Positions 8,670-23,600 of a stretch of DNA of 64,000 nucleotides are shown piece after piece. Within the stretch, counting starts at the first letter, position 1. Each line of letters begins with the position of its first letter. The stretch lies in contig CM074811.1 in NCBI GenBank assembly GCA_037447605.1, positions 1,670,961 to 1,734,960 on the forward strand, given 5' to 3'. The notes under the pieces were generated by a model that was not told the origin of the DNA, did not search any database, and saw only the letters and a list, made by a program, of their open reading frames with translations. The translations under genes were made by a program, and so were the position numbers. Origin of the DNA: Zygnema circumcarinatum. Lineage: Eukaryota > Streptophyta > Zygnematophyceae > Zygnematales > Zygnemataceae.

Positions 8670-11600
8670 TCACGAAGGCTTCGTTATGGCAGCAAATCTG
8701 TGCACGAGCTGCTGCACCTCACAGGCGGGGGGTCCTATCCTGAACATCTCAAACAGAAGTGCTTCCGAGTGATCTGCAAACACTTCCCCACAAAGACCGG
8801 TCAACTCAGACGCTGCCTTCATTTCGTCAGACACATTGACGGACAGTCTCGGCGCCTAGAGCTGAGAATGGAAACGAAAGCCAGCAGGTGGGTCTGTTCT
8901 GCCGCCTCTTCCAAATGACTAATATCAGTCGCAACACCACTACCCACGTTAGGGTTGGGTGAAGCACGGAGGTGCTTATGAGGGGGCGGGTTCCTCACCT
9001 GGCAGATGGTGGAGAAGGAGCACTGCCTCCTGTGCTGCGGCTTTCCGCTCCACCCACTCCTTGCTTCGCAGCTGTTCAAGAAGTTGCTGTCCGATCGCCA
9101 GCAGGCTTTGCTCGCTCCTAAAGAAGCCACGCGTGCATCAGGCATCAGGAAAACGTCAAGCAAATTTTTCCGTAACGGAAACTTCTCGATGACCCTTGTC
9201 CTTGAACAATACAGGGACTGTGCTGACCTTGTTTCAACACATTTAACATTGCTACACAATCCACAATGGTCTAAAAACGCCAAATAAGGGAAGGAGAGAG
9301 GGAAGGATAAGGTAGATGATAGCAGAGAGGGAGAAACAGGACTGAAAGGGTACATCAGGGGGGCATTAGCAGAGGGTAACAGAAGTGAAAGGAGTGGCGA
9401 AGACAGGAAGCAGGAGAGGGTGAAAGTGAAAGAAAGGTGAGAGAGAAGCAGGAGACGAAAAGCAAAGAGAACGAGTCGACGAAAAGAGAAGGAGAACAAT
9501 AGGTGAGAAGGGGAAGAGAAAAACGAGAAAAGAGAGAAAAGAGAAAAGAGTGGAACAAAGGGAGAGGATGAGATAAAAAAACGAAAGGATAGGCTGAAGC
9601 AAGACAAGAAGTGAGAGGAGATGACAAAGTAGACGACAGAGGAGAGATGCGGGATGAATGCAAAAAGAGGGGGAGAAGAGAGGTGAGAGGAAAAGGGAAG
9701 GGGGAGACGAGAAAGACAGAAGGAAACGCTGGTCTGAGAGAGAGGGAGTCCTCACAAGCTGCAGTGGCCCAGCAGGCGATGAAGCAGCACGTATGCGCAG
9801 TTCCTGACACGCAAATTTGCTGCCCCTGCCAGCAGCTGCAGAGGCTCTTCCAAGAAAGACAGCAGCGCTGGCATTTGTGCAGAAGCACGCTCAATATCCG
9901 CGAGGAGGTCTAACAGCTCAACTGTCTCGTCTATACACTCCTCTGCTCCTTCGTCCTCGTCCTCAACCTGTACAGGCAGTCATACAATCGTTAAATAGTT
10001 CATTGCAACAAAAGTAAGGCATACTCCTCAATCTTGGTTGTGGAAAGAAGGCAAGAGAAGCCCTCCACTAGACTATAGTACTTCAGTATAGAGTTCAGCA
10101 TATGGACTCTCTTCCATCAGTCGTTATGAAGAAAGGAATCCTTCAGATGTAAGTTCTCTCAGATGTTTGAAGCAAGCAACTCTTTGGTTTCCATCTGGAA
10201 GACGCCAATCATCATTATCCAGACCATAAAATGCCGTTTCTCTCCCTCATGCCAAGCTTACATTTTGCCCATAGCAGGTCCGCTCACCTCCCTCAGCAGT
10301 GCAGGCCTAGCGGCTCGCACAGGAAAATGCAGACTCTCTGCCTTTGTTTCGCTGCTCAAACGGATCAGCGTCTGCAGTCTCCTCCGTACGTTGTGCACTT
10401 CCTCCATTGGAAGAGGCTGCACATCCATCTGAATGCCCATCTCCGAGGGCCTCCCATCTGCTTTTTCCAGCTCTGTCAGGAGCAGACGAAGTTTTTTCAC
10501 TCGGGGAAAAACTTTGGCGGCCCCTTCAAGGCCCCGAGTTCTATAACGGGAGATGAGGGAGAAGCCCTTCCCGCCCGCGGCAGCAAAAAACCAAACGAGC
10601 TCTGCCAGTTGTCCAACCAGTTTAGTAAACTGAGCTCGATCTTGCGGCCCCAATGCTGTCAGCAGGTTGCAGAAAGCATCTATGATGGCTTCTAAGGCTC
10701 TCTGCGAAATGGTGCTGAGCTGTCCTTCTTGCTGCTTGTGAGCCGCGGAAGTGTATGCGTGCAGAAGATAGGCACGCATGGAGGTTACAAGTGCGAATGC
10801 AGCTGAAAACATTCTCACTGTAACCATCCGGACACTAGGATTGGCATCCCTCATGGAAAGGAGTTGCTCCTGCAAACAGAGAACAATCACGTAAGCACCA
10901 TTAGGTTGGTTGAGTGAGAACCCTCTCTGACCAATATGGGCCGTCCATCACCTGCACTGCCTCCACTTCCTATCTGCAAAAGTAGGAGAGCATGTTTTCC
11001 AGTTTTGTCTTAGTCAGACGTGGTTCTGCTGAAAGGCAGGAAGGGCTGCACCTGAAGCCGCGCAGCAAGTGGCAGAAGGTGAGGGGTAGCCAGCGCGGGA
11101 TGCTGCTGGGCGAAGCAGCGGAAAAACTCTGCAAAAACAACGTTGGTTTTACCAATAGTTAATGCATCTCTAATAATCACCGCGCTATCATGCCTACACG
11201 ATAAATGCAACGCCAAAACTCAAGGGTACGTTCTGCAATGGTCTATCGACTGCATATGGTCCATGAGACAAGATACACAGAGGACAAAGGGAGCGGGAGC
11301 AAGGCAGGGGCTTAGGAGATACCGCTTGCAGCCTGGCTATCCTTCTCGTCCTCAGAGCAGACGCTGACCACTGCAGCACTCAATGCGTGTGTGAGCGAGT
11401 TACTGCCCTGATGCAGCCCAAAAATGGCCTCTTCAAAGTCTAAGTTCCCTCCCCAGTCGTCAAACCTATCTCTTCCTAAGCAGCCACTTACAGTAACTGG
11501 GAAACAAAAGTAAAGGCCCTTCAAGAGGGTTCTGCAGGCTTCTGCCATAGCTCTGTCCCAAGTATGGAGGCCTGCTATTGAAAGTGATCCGTTGTCACAT

Positions 11601-14600
11601 GCACGGGCGGTCAAATATCTGCAAGACCGACACATGCACCAACAGGTCTTGAATGTTTAATGGGGCTCTGAGCTCGGTCACATCATACTTCAAAGTGTCA
11701 AACAGTAGGCTCGTAGGGTTACTAATAACATGCTTCAAGGCCATGAAAAACAGCACTAAAGGAAGAGGATCTTTCTGCAAATGCATGCGAGACATTCACG
11801 GGAAAACCTGCTTAACTGACCGAATCCAAAGTATTCCATTTCTTCAAGTCCAACACATCTACTTGCGCCAAAGGAAATGAACCATGCTATTCAAACGAGC
11901 CCAAGAATGAACCTATACAGAGACAGAAAGGGGCCGGGGGGTGGGAGGCTCAGTAATGTAGAGAACAGACTAAAACCAATTTCTACAGTCATCTAAATGC
12001 TCAGCCCTGCAGTAGCTCGCCAAAAAAAATTTACAACCCTACGATTTCTATCAAGAATTTGACTCAGCCCCATGCACATTCAGCTCACTCGCCCACCCCC
12101 TGAATGACCAGAACATGCCCATTGGCAGCCTCCTGCATCCTCCCCCCTACCCTTTGTCACTTGAATAAAGGCACGGGGGGGCTCACAGCTGCTTTGCCAT
12201 TGTGCCGGCAGCGCCCCGGCAGCCGCTCTGAGCTCGGATGAGCGCACCATGGAGGCGCCCTGCTCGCTCCGTTTGCCGTTGTTTGCTTGAGCCGCCAAGT
12301 GTGGCTTTGCAACTGCAGAAGCTGAGAGAGGCCAGCTCTATCGCTGCCAGAGTGGTGAGCCCTCTCACAGCATTTGCTGTGCATCTGAAAGCCGGCACGT
12401 TCTGTACGTTTTGCAAAAGAGATTTGAGTCAAGAAGACTGGGCTTAGCACGATTTGCAGAACCCAAGTATGCAGATACTTTTGAAGCTTTGTCACATTAG
12501 GGCTATAATTGTGAGTGTCTGCGATGAAGCGTTTTCTTTTCATATCTTTAGCGTGCATTTACCTCAATTCACATGATGAACACAACGGAAGATATGCTCA
12601 GGGTGCTGTTCATAAGCGGCTCAAGAAGATGCTACCTTAGCCTGGTGTTATTTGCAAAGGACATTGTCATGCAGAATTTCTGTCATAAATAGATCAGTTT
12701 ACCAACGCTTCATGATGTCTACTGCAACTCATGTTTTATACAATGCAATTGACATGAAGTCCATTACCAAAAAAAGCTATGGCTTACTTCGACCAACGGC
12801 TTTGCTAGCTCACCCTAGCTAGCAACATGGAGTTCATTTGGGCACCAACGCATGCTAAATTCAGAAAGTTCTATGGCCTCACCTCCACAACATCGACAGC
12901 GGAAGAGAGACGTGGCAGCCTGCCTCGCGGGTGCGTCATGGAAGCATCGATGAAGTCGATTATGGCGCCTGCAACACCCCCTATTTGGGAGACTGCATAT
13001 GCTGGAGCTTTCAGTTTGCCTTCGTGTGTTTCTAGTTTGGGCCCACCCTCTACAGTAATGTCTCCTACAACTTGCAGAAAGGAAGTGGTGAGACGATCTA
13101 AGGCTTCCCAAGAGCCATATTGGAGGAGATGCGCACAGACCACCGACAAGAGCTCTCCTGGAAGGCCTGCATTTCTTGCCCGTGGCATCTCATATTCTTC
13201 CTCTCCTTCATGTTTGCGCTTCCCTGCACCTGTATTCTTAACATCCAGGCTCGAATTCTTGTTGTCCTCCTTCCCAGAGGCATTCCGACATGTTTCCTTT
13301 GAACTGAGCGACCACCACCAACGTAAGCTTTTCACCACAAGTCCCTCGAACATTGGTTCTCTCACCTCCGGATCCAAGGCAAGAATAGCCTCCAACATCA
13401 AAACACACTTTGCAAAGAGGTCTTCTGACGAACCCGACATCTCTGTTGCATCACTCGTGACATTCTCGCCAGCTCTAAGAGCACCACGCCTAACAACTAC
13501 TCCATTCCTTGAAGTGAGACCCTCTCGGCCTGAACCGTCTGCCCCACATGCATCCACAAATGCCATCAGCAAATCTTGAAACAGACATGTGAGGCATGCT
13601 ACTGCAGCGCCTGTATCAGCCCCGGCAGCGATTGCCGTCCCCTTCAGGGTACCGTTGACATGCCTCCCTCCATCCAGCATTCCTGAGACAAATCTGAGTA
13701 GGTTTGTTTGCAGAGAACAAGCAGGCGCCATGAGAACATCCTTTAACTCCAAGGAAGCCGTCAAGGAGCCTCTATCATCACAACGGCCATTGTTATGTTC
13801 CAACTGCTGCTTATCTGCATTATCTGCATCCACCATCACAGCGTCTTCCTCCTCTGTGTGTTCACATTTTACTCCCACTTGAATGCCTTCGCCTCCGACT
13901 TCAGCACCATCTGGCTTGCTGCTCTGTCCATCCAGTGTACCTGTAAGGGACATCTGATCTCTTGAAAGTACTCCTTCATTGTTTATTTTTTGTAAATGCG
14001 ATAATCTGGACAAAGGTTTTGTATGGTCCATGAGCACTTTCTGGAACCAAACACCTTCATTCTTTGCCCATCCTCTCTTAAGTGCCAAACCTTCTTGCGC
14101 TCTCTCAACCACTGCTTTGCCTTCAAGATTCGATTCTATCTCAGAATTCATGCAAAGTCTCTCGATTAGTTTGAGAAACATTGATGTTAAATCTGATGCC
14201 CTGCCGTGCAGTTGAACATGTGCATCAGTCTGCGGCTCTCCTGCTGCCTGCACCCAATGGGAATGCAACCTCGTGGACAAGGCTGTCAGCAGTGGGAGGA
14301 GAAGAGCGCGGGCTCGCCCCTTTAGAGAGAGGTTGCTTCCAGCTTCTGCCAAAGCCAATTGGAGAGCTGTCACACAAGCATGTGTTTGCTGCCACGTCTC
14401 AAGCAAAGATTCGGCCTCGCTTTTCTTGGAAAGCATAAATCGAACTTGCCAATAAGCTCGCTGAGAGGCTTGCAGATCCGCATCGCCTGCCATCGGAAGC
14501 AATAACCACCGGAATACATGGTCTGCTGTTCTCTCGAGCTCAACCTCTTCTAAACTTATCGTACTCTTTGAACGCTTGACCTCTTCAAGCTGTTCCATCT

Positions 14601-17600
14601 CGTTATCTTCAATGCGAACCGAACTATCTTTAGTTTGCTTGACTTCATATGAAGCACCTTGTGAATCTGTTTGCATTGCTGACAGGCGAGACCTGTAAAA
14701 ACGTAACCGGCTGCAAAAGCACATAGAGCAGTTCCCAATCATGATAATTACTTAAGGCAAACTCCAACACAGTCACTCTGCAAATGCATGCACTTGAGAG
14801 ATACAGCTTTTGCTTACTCCTGCTGGCAGACAGATAACTTCCAAGTAGTTGTCAGCGTTAGATGACGCACAGGCGTCTAACCATACTGAGCGTAAGACCT
14901 TAAAAAACGCCCGAGTTATATCCATAGGTCAGGCTTCCTTCCACTGATTCTGCTAAGCAACAAAGCATACATCCATCAGAGTCTCATATCTGCAATGAAA
15001 ATAGTACCTCAAAAAAAGGTGCCCATAGAGGCAGCCTTCTCCTTGCAGCAGCTCCACCGACCTCATTAGCCCTTCCAACGCGCCGCCTGCATCACTGCTG
15101 CCCTCAAAGACCTCCGCGAATCTGGGGACGGCACATGGATCAATGAGAGCAATCCACATGAGAAAGAAGGGCGGAAAAGAAGCTCATGGAAAAGCATTGC
15201 GGATGCAATAAGTTTCCCGTTGATGAAAGGTACCTGGTCAAGTTAGTACTTACCATGACCCTAAATGCTTGTATGCTCTGCTGTTTAGATTACAAGCACT
15301 GATATTTAAGGGGAAAGGCAGCTTGCTTGCATCTTTACCTTTCCTCAGGCAGTTCATCCAGCCTTAATAGGAGGTCGCAGGCTGCCTCTGCTGACAAAAT
15401 CCTTTCTTGCAATAAACTTAGGAGGACCTCAGTTGGGAGGTGCAATATGCCTGCACTCAGTACATTTAGGCTCTATCGGCAATCAGCTTTAAATTTACCA
15501 TGAAAGAACCTGAAGGCACCCAAAGTTTACGGCATTCGCCGATCCATTTGAAGTGATATATGCTCCACAAGAGACTATCATTAGCTGAGTGTCTGAGGCC
15601 ACTGTTGTTGGGGAATAGTAACGCATAGGGTATGACATGTAGTTTATGCAACTTGAAAATGGCGCAAACTAATGCAGCATATGCGAGCCGCTCAATGTAT
15701 AGTGACATTTTCTAGCTGGTTCTCGCTTTGTTCGCTCTGAACTTCAAGGAGTAGTTAGCAGGAAACGCAGATGCCTCCATAAATCGCGCAGTTTATATGT
15801 CAACGCTCAAAAGTCTACCATTTGAGTAACTGCCAAGTTGTACGTGTTTCAGCATCACAATTAAGCGCTTTCAAGGGACGTCCTACTAGTAGGCGAGGAG
15901 GCTTGAAAAAGCTATCTCCCTAGCTATGGAGAGTTGTTTTTTTGTAGTCTTACCAGCCCATCGAAGTCCACGATCAGCTCCTTTCACTAAACGCAGTGCA
16001 CTTTCTTGTCTCAATGCGTCCATAGCAGGCACTCCACTTTTTGGCTCTGTGAGTTGGACCATCTTCCGTTTCCCCCATGTTTCCTCATCAATGTTTGCTG
16101 AGTCAATCCGAGGAAAGATACTGTCACGCAAGCGCATGTAAAGGTCATACATTGCTGGTGACACAGGTTTCTCTCCTTCCCCTGCGGTGCAGTCACGCAT
16201 TACGGCAGCCAGGATACACAATGCTTCAATAGCCCCTTCCACAACAACCCGAAGAACCTTCTTTGGCGTACTGCTATTACTCGACTGCAGAATGACTAAT
16301 TGATGAGCCTCATTCCCATCGTCCACTGGTATCTGCTCTTCTGCAATTGGCACAGTGGGATGATCATCTAAAACTGCACAAAGGGCACCCAGAAGGATGG
16401 CAGCCACCTCATTCCTGATAGTCCAGGAGCTCTTCCCACTTGGTGTAAGGGTGTCCCAGGGAAAGTGAGCGTAGCATGCAAGTTCCTTGACAGGTGTCAG
16501 CAGATCTAATGCAAGAAGCTTCCGATTAAGGAGGAGAACTGCAGCAGTGTGAGTGATAGATTCGTGGCGTGGAAGGATGGGGGCATTCCTTTGAAGGAAG
16601 AAAATGAAAGCTGCAATCTGCAAACCCGCAAACAAGCGTCAGCACTCTTGATACTGGAAACCTGTATGACGAGACACCTCCAGGGAAAGCCAAGACTTCC
16701 AAACACCAAGTCCAATATCACGTGATGGTTTTAGCAGCCATTCTCATACTTCCCTGAACATCCCCCGACATTGACCAATAACACCAGATAAGGCTATCCC
16801 AAACGAGGCAGAAAAGGCTCCTGCCACACTCAGGTGATTACACCTCTTCATGATGAAACAACTTCGGCAAAACAGCATGTCAGCGTACCATTGGGATCGA
16901 GGTCTCCCAGGACAAAGCAGCCCGCACTGCTGGGAGCAGGACATCCACTAGCTCCTTTTTCCACAGTATCTTCTCCAACGCTTCTACCCATGACCCATCA
17001 ATACGTTCTTGACCTTCCGCCCTTACGACTTCCAATCCTTCTCCATGGGAAGCCCCAACGTCTTCCTCTGCGCCATTTCCTCACAGCCGCATGCAGGCAA
17101 CAATAAGCTGCACATCACGGTAAAGGCAAGTGCCCACTTCCAATGGTGCTCCTGTTGAACATAGCCTGCCGACGGGATCTGTGAGTTGGGCCATTTCTTC
17201 TAAGCCTGGTCCTGCATCTGCTCTCTTCACTTCAAATATTGGCATCCCACCTTTTGGAGGCTCACCTGCGGCAGTTGAAGCAGAAGGTTGCCTGTTGGAG
17301 CTTTGCGTAGATGGAGAGGGTGGTCCCAGAATATGGCTGAGGCACCTGTGAGCTTGTTGCCGAACCATGTTCTGCCGAGAGGCCAGCTTTGATGCCAAAA
17401 AGCCCACAACAGCTTTTGCAGCGCCTATCTGCCTTTGCCTCTTCGACTCCCCTCTTTGCAGCAGTGCTGCAGCAGGATCAACTTCAGGAGCAGCACCCCC
17501 TGCTTCCTGCCCATCATCCACTTCACCTTCGTCTTCGTCCCTCTCCGATTCTAGCAGACCCGTGCCAGTTACCACAACTCGTAAATCATTTCGTAGCCGT

Positions 17601-20600
17601 TGGGTTTCATCAGGAGGCAGTGCCATAGTCCTCGCGCCACTTTCATGTAGAAACAGTAGTTCACACTAAAGTAATCCCAAAACAGGCCCCATGCGAAGCA
17701 TTTCAGACATTATAAGGTGTTTTCTTTTATTTACGCCTTGCATGTTTTAACAAGGACGGCAAAGTTTGTTCCATTGCAGTGCACATACGCTCCAGCTTAG
17801 CGTGCAATCTTCCTTCGACCAATGCCACATTATAGAAGTAACATAAGTCCAGGACAAGAATGGCAAGCTCAGTTTAATCTGTTGATCCCTTTGTTCTACA
17901 ATAATGGTGTGGCCAACACAACATTCACAGCTGTCTAGTTGATGCTGATGCAAGAGCTAGTAGCTTAACGTTACAAAGATAGAAACATAGTTCTGAACAA
18001 GTACCTGCCACACTGGAGGCAACGTTCGCAAAACAGCAGGCTCACTTTGCAGCACTCTCCTGAGCCACGGCCATGCTTCTTTCACGCCCTGCAGGCAGCA
18101 GAGTGACTTTCCTAAGTCCGCAGTCTGATGCCAATACCCCTCTCCTCCAAAACCTGCATAGCCTTACACGTCCTGTCTACTTAAGCACACTAACAGAAAA
18201 CGAAATGGCTGGGCCCTGTGAGAGAGCAGTGACACCAATGCTATATCGTTTCCCAGACTTTCCAAGATGCATTCCGAACTACAGCAGTCACTGAAATAAG
18301 CATGCAGTATTCCAGTTACGACATTTGAAGTTTCATGTCACAACTACAGAGTTACGGGTGAATGAACATGGTGATAAATCGCTGAGGACCTAGAGGATGA
18401 TGCCAATTTAACACTCGTTGAGCTTTATATTTATACCCTGTGAGTTTGAGAAATATTGAGTCTTCATAGCGTCAACTTGAGGATTCCAGCATCTTCCAGT
18501 GTGAGAGACACCAAAGCTAGCGGTTGTTATACAAAGCTGAGATGTTTTCGCCTTTGAAAGAACCAGAAGTCTAAAAAATAAAAGTGAGTTATCATCACAT
18601 TGTGTCATTTTGCTGTTCATGATGACTTGTTATGCAATTTTCATGGTAAATAACTGCATGGAGGGCTACAAGCGACAAAAACTCTCCATGGTGGTCCTGG
18701 GTTGGGCTACCCTCCTTCTGCTCAGATGTTACCGAACGTGCTTAACTTACGAATTAGCTCGTTCTCTATTCCAACTCACCTAAGTATAAAAATTGGCACA
18801 AAGCTTTTTTTTAATCTAAACCATCTTCGACTCAATGTATGAAGTAGAAATGTCCATTTCGGTGCATACTGTAAAGGTCATGGTCCCCCAAAGCTGGCAG
18901 ATAGACCAAAGAAATGCAAAAAATCACCTGATTCCGAGTCACCTCTTGCAGGAAATTTGGCTTTCGGCTGGCTCTCAGCAACTGGCCCAGCTTCAAGTCA
19001 GCATCTAGGCCCTTAACCTCCTCCCAGACCCATGCAGGAGGCTGCATGCAAGAATCGTGGTCCAACACCATGAGCTTCAACTCTCCAATGCCTCCTCCCG
19101 GGAACACTGTTGGCAGCTGAGAAGGGGGAGGTAATCCTCTGCTTGCAGCCTCCACCATGGCCTCCTCAGCAAGCAGCCTGTCTTCTTCTGCAACTGCCTC
19201 CTGAAACGCCATAACAACCTCTTCGCTTTGCCGTTCCGGATCCCCGTCATGTAGGCTTTCTTCATTTCTGCGGATGTGAATAACAATATTGACCATCATA
19301 CGCTGCAGTGAAGCTGTAGCTTCAATTCTCCATACATCTAAATTCAGAGAGTGGCATAGAACTGACTAGTAGGAGATATATGAGGATGGTTGCCGGAGGT
19401 GATTCCCTGTTTTAGGCTGGACATGGAAGGCTAAATCGATAACATAGTCGCCATCAGCTAAAGTAGGAACGGGGAAAGGAGACATGAGTGTGCGCCGCCT
19501 GTGGACGTAGAAGTACGGTAGAATAACAAGTACGGTCAAGTTGTACAACTTCGAGAATGTGTTTTACTCGATCGAGAAGTTGCCAATGACGCGCTAAATA
19601 ACGCATGAAAGAGCTTATGAAGTATGCGATCGACAGCAAATCACAGACAAGGAACGTGCAACAAGAGTGAAGCTGGCAATTATAGCTCTCAAGAAAGGTG
19701 CTCACGTGGGGAGGTACGGAATGGTAGCCTTAAGCAGCCCTTCAAGAAGGCGGTGCACAGATGGAAAGTTCTCCCAGGCAAACCGCCCAATTGTAGGACA
19801 GTTCATCACGGCTATGAGCATCACCAGTATGCTCGCTTTCCAATAAAGGGGCACCACCTGATACAAAGCATTTAAATGGATTGAGGCTGGATTACAGTCA
19901 CAGATTGGATAACCTCAGGAACAAGCATGATGACTATAGCTTGCAAAAAGATAAACATGATGACTACAGCTCGCAGATGACATGTATTTTTTACGTAGGT
20001 TTAGTATCCTAGAATGCACTTTTTGTCAGCAGAATCTCCTGGTTTTCAGAGTGCAGAGAAACTTCAGTCCACAAACATCCCAGCGGGTCTAAGTAACCTC
20101 GAGCAACGTCAAAGTAACGAATGGTCCACCAAGAAAGTCTGCATCCTTGGAGCTCGTGAAAACAAACAAAACGTACAGCAAGTGCGGGAAGTTCGGTAGA
20201 GATTCGCCGTGGTGGAAGCAGCGCACTGAGTTTGAAAATAGCTGCGGGTAACTGCCATCCATCTTCAACAAAAGCTATATGAGGCCTTCAAGGCTTTTCA
20301 GCCCATCATCAAAAGTTGCTTTGACAGTATCTCCAAGGGCTCTTTGGCTAAAAAGAAGAAAAGTCACAACTGACACACGGATTTTCAGTCCTTTGCTCTA
20401 TGGAAGTTAAGCCAGCTAGTTACTTCCACCTTGCTATCGAAAAGTCGGATTAGAGAGCCGTGTGATGGGTGACCTTTCAGAGTGAGCAAGATTGGCATGC
20501 TAAAACTAGAAAGTGCAATATGACTGCGCAGATACTGTCACCCAAAGGTTGTAATTTGAAAAGAATAGCAGCAACGCCGCAAGAAAATGCGTGGCTGACC

Positions 20601-23600
20601 AACAGGAATCGCTGCCTAATATTTCTGTGATATACAATCCTAACCTTAAGACCACCTGATACAAGCATAGAAAGCCACCAAAATGCCGCACTAAGTCATA
20701 CTATGGCACCTGATGGTTCTCGGCCAACAGCGATTCTGGGAGTTCTCGATTCAGAGCAGCTGCACGGAGTACTAGGCTCTCGAGAATACTCATGGCCTCC
20801 TCAGGTGACAGGGGATAGTCCTGCTTTCAACCGAAAACAGTAATGACAAATTCCCTTGCCTGTCATCGAACAAACTTCAGGATTTTTTTCAGGTTTCCGA
20901 CTTCAAGCACCCACAACAATGAATTTCTACTTTTCTGCAATTCAGGAATGGAGGGCGTAGGACAGACCAACCCATCTGTTTCAGTGAGAAAAATCCTGTA
21001 AGCCTCAATAATTCAGCTGAAGAGCATAAGGCCTCTGCAACAGAATGAAGAGGCGGGATTGGAACAAGCTTACAGAAATACCCATTAAAATTATTCGCGC
21101 AAGTGTTTCCTCGTACACGGGCAAGCCTAGAGAGAGCAGCCGGCTACCAGTCTGCTCCCATTCATCTGCTCCATCTGGCTTTTTTTCCTGACCTCTCCTT
21201 GCCCCCAGCAAGCGAGACAGAACTGAGAACAGCTGCCACTAGCCATACACGGCTGTAACTGCTTCACAAACAGAAACGAAGGTTACGACAAGCTGACGGT
21301 TTGGGATAACTTGTCAATAGCACAACGTTGATTTCTTTCAGCATTTTGTCGGCAGTCTAAATGCCTGTGCAAGTTCACTTGAAATAATGATCGGAACAGC
21401 AGAGTAATTGCATACCATTGTATCGGGCTGCAAAAACAGCAGACGTCTAACAGCAAACTTGAACTGGGCCAAAGTCAGATTTGGAAGATACACTGCGAGG
21501 ACATCCGTACACCACGCCATGGCCTCCATCTGCCCAACCATACAGGAACTGATACAGATCACAACAAGCTTCAAGAAACTAGCCTTCTAAACAAGATGGG
21601 AAGAACAGACAGCCTGTGCAATAAACAGGATACGGGGTTCAAGTCACACCACCTGAATAGTGGCTGCGTCAAAGCGGAACTGCTGTAGCTGTGTTTGTTT
21701 GTTGGAAGAACTTGCAGTTTGCGCGGATGGAGCTGCTGTAGCATTCACCGTCCCTGAAGGCAACGTACTATCCTCCCCAACTAATTGGGCTGCTCCCAAT
21801 GGTAGGAGCAAACAAATGAGGTCTACCAGCTGCACACAAAAATCGCCCATATCCTCAAATCGCTTCGCATGATTGTACCAGACAAGGTCGAGGCACCTGC
21901 AGATCTATACCAACTCACTAGCTCAGACTCCTTTGCCTTGTTTAAACTCGTCTTGCATTTCCTGTCTGCATTGCATTAAGCAGACCGTGCGACACCGTGA
22001 ATCTAAGCCTTCACACACGACCATGTGCTTACAAGCAAACGCCAAGATTGTCTGTCAGGACGATAAAATGCATCAATGAAGCTTTTCCAGAAATAGCCAA
22101 GCAACTCATTCACCTGAAACAACCAGGCTTCTTTCAAGGGCTGCGGCTGTTGGGCCATGGCCGGCCAGGGAGTCAGAAGCCCTCGGCAGAAGGGGCTGGC
22201 ACTGACATCTCCTGCACTCCCTCGGATGAGTCTGCAGGCCAAGCGCGACTCCCGCTACGCTTGAAGACGGACAGAGGAAGATGAATTACTCAACAAGTAG
22301 CCCAAAGCACTGATTTGGAGATTAATGACAACGGCCTGAAGCGGCCTAAAGCCAAGAGTTTGCATTTTCCTGTTTATTATGCATGCATCTTCAAAGTAAA
22401 AGCGAAGGTCAAGTGAAATCATACGATACCTTTTCAGCAGACCGCGAATATGTGGCCTGGTTTCCTCATTTGTGGCGAGCTCCTGCCCCACCAGCCCAGG
22501 ATAATGTTTGAGTGTTGGCAAACAGAGATTCCTGCATCAGCAAACCAAGCTCCCATACGGCCGCCCACACAAACTAGCGTCATCTGCAGCCAGTAAGTGG
22601 AACTACCTGGAAAATGAGTGCAAGTTGCTCTTCCGGAGGCGGTGAATGAGGCATAGCTCGCAGGACAGTAGCAATGGCTCGCATGTTGTGGCCGCTGGGC
22701 TTTTGGACCTCAGCCAGCAGAAAGGTCTGCATATGCATATCTTGCTCAAGCTTTCAATATATACCACAATATCCAAAAAAGACAATGCAAAGCTCTGTGA
22801 CAGAGTATTGTGCTTCTCCCATTTCGACCCACCTGTGAACAAAATTACATGGCAGAATCTCAAATGGAGCTCGGTTGCAGCACCGTCTCATCTGTGCTGC
22901 ACTGTTTTGCAAACTTGTGCTTTTGCCTATATTGTAAAGTTTACAAATATTTTAACATCAATCCGCCCCAGTACCTGTTTATAGAATGGCGTAAACTACG
23001 GACGCTCACCTTGAGAGCCAAACTCGCATACTCAGGGCATCGGCGAGCAACCTGAGTAACAACTTCTCCAAACATCGTGCTTCCTTGCGGCCCCTTTATC
23101 TGCACCAGCCATGCATACATTCGCCATTCATTCATGCATTCATTGAATGACTCGCCTATGAATATGCCCATCCTACATTGACTCATTTGGTTGACGTGAG
23201 TCCAGTTGTAAATATCAAACTCGGTCGCTTCGCTCGTGGGCGACTCAGCCGTTGCTTTGATGGTTTTACCATAAGGTCCTCACATGCGCAGAAGTGACGA
23301 GCACTTCATTTCGAGCTCTTAAAAAGTGTCCAATGCAGAAGATCACATTCCTTCAGGAACTAAGGCAGGGGTGAGCTCCCAAAAAAATCCGCCAGCAAAC
23401 GGTTAAAAGCCCCCTGTAGAAAGTACGACTATCTGTCAACAGCCATACAACTTATCTGCGAAGAGTGCGTAGGGGTCAACCGAGGCATTGACTGCCGAGA
23501 ATGGAAAGTAAGCTGCACCTTGAGAGTTAGCAGATTTGCAATGGTGTGGTAATCGTTCTCTGTTGTGCCGTGGGTCAGCACGAGTATGCGCTCCAAAAGT

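Noticed and set aside
8819-9894. Long Ser/Phe/Leu-rich open frames on the minus strand (up to 262 codons)
   Set aside because: They run through the GA-rich intron tract. The composition alone keeps the frame open, and the real INTS1 exon 8999-9117 uses another frame.
12827-13579. 250-codon plus-strand frame
   Set aside because: Shadow of the large INTS1 exon on the other strand. No family motif and no splice context.
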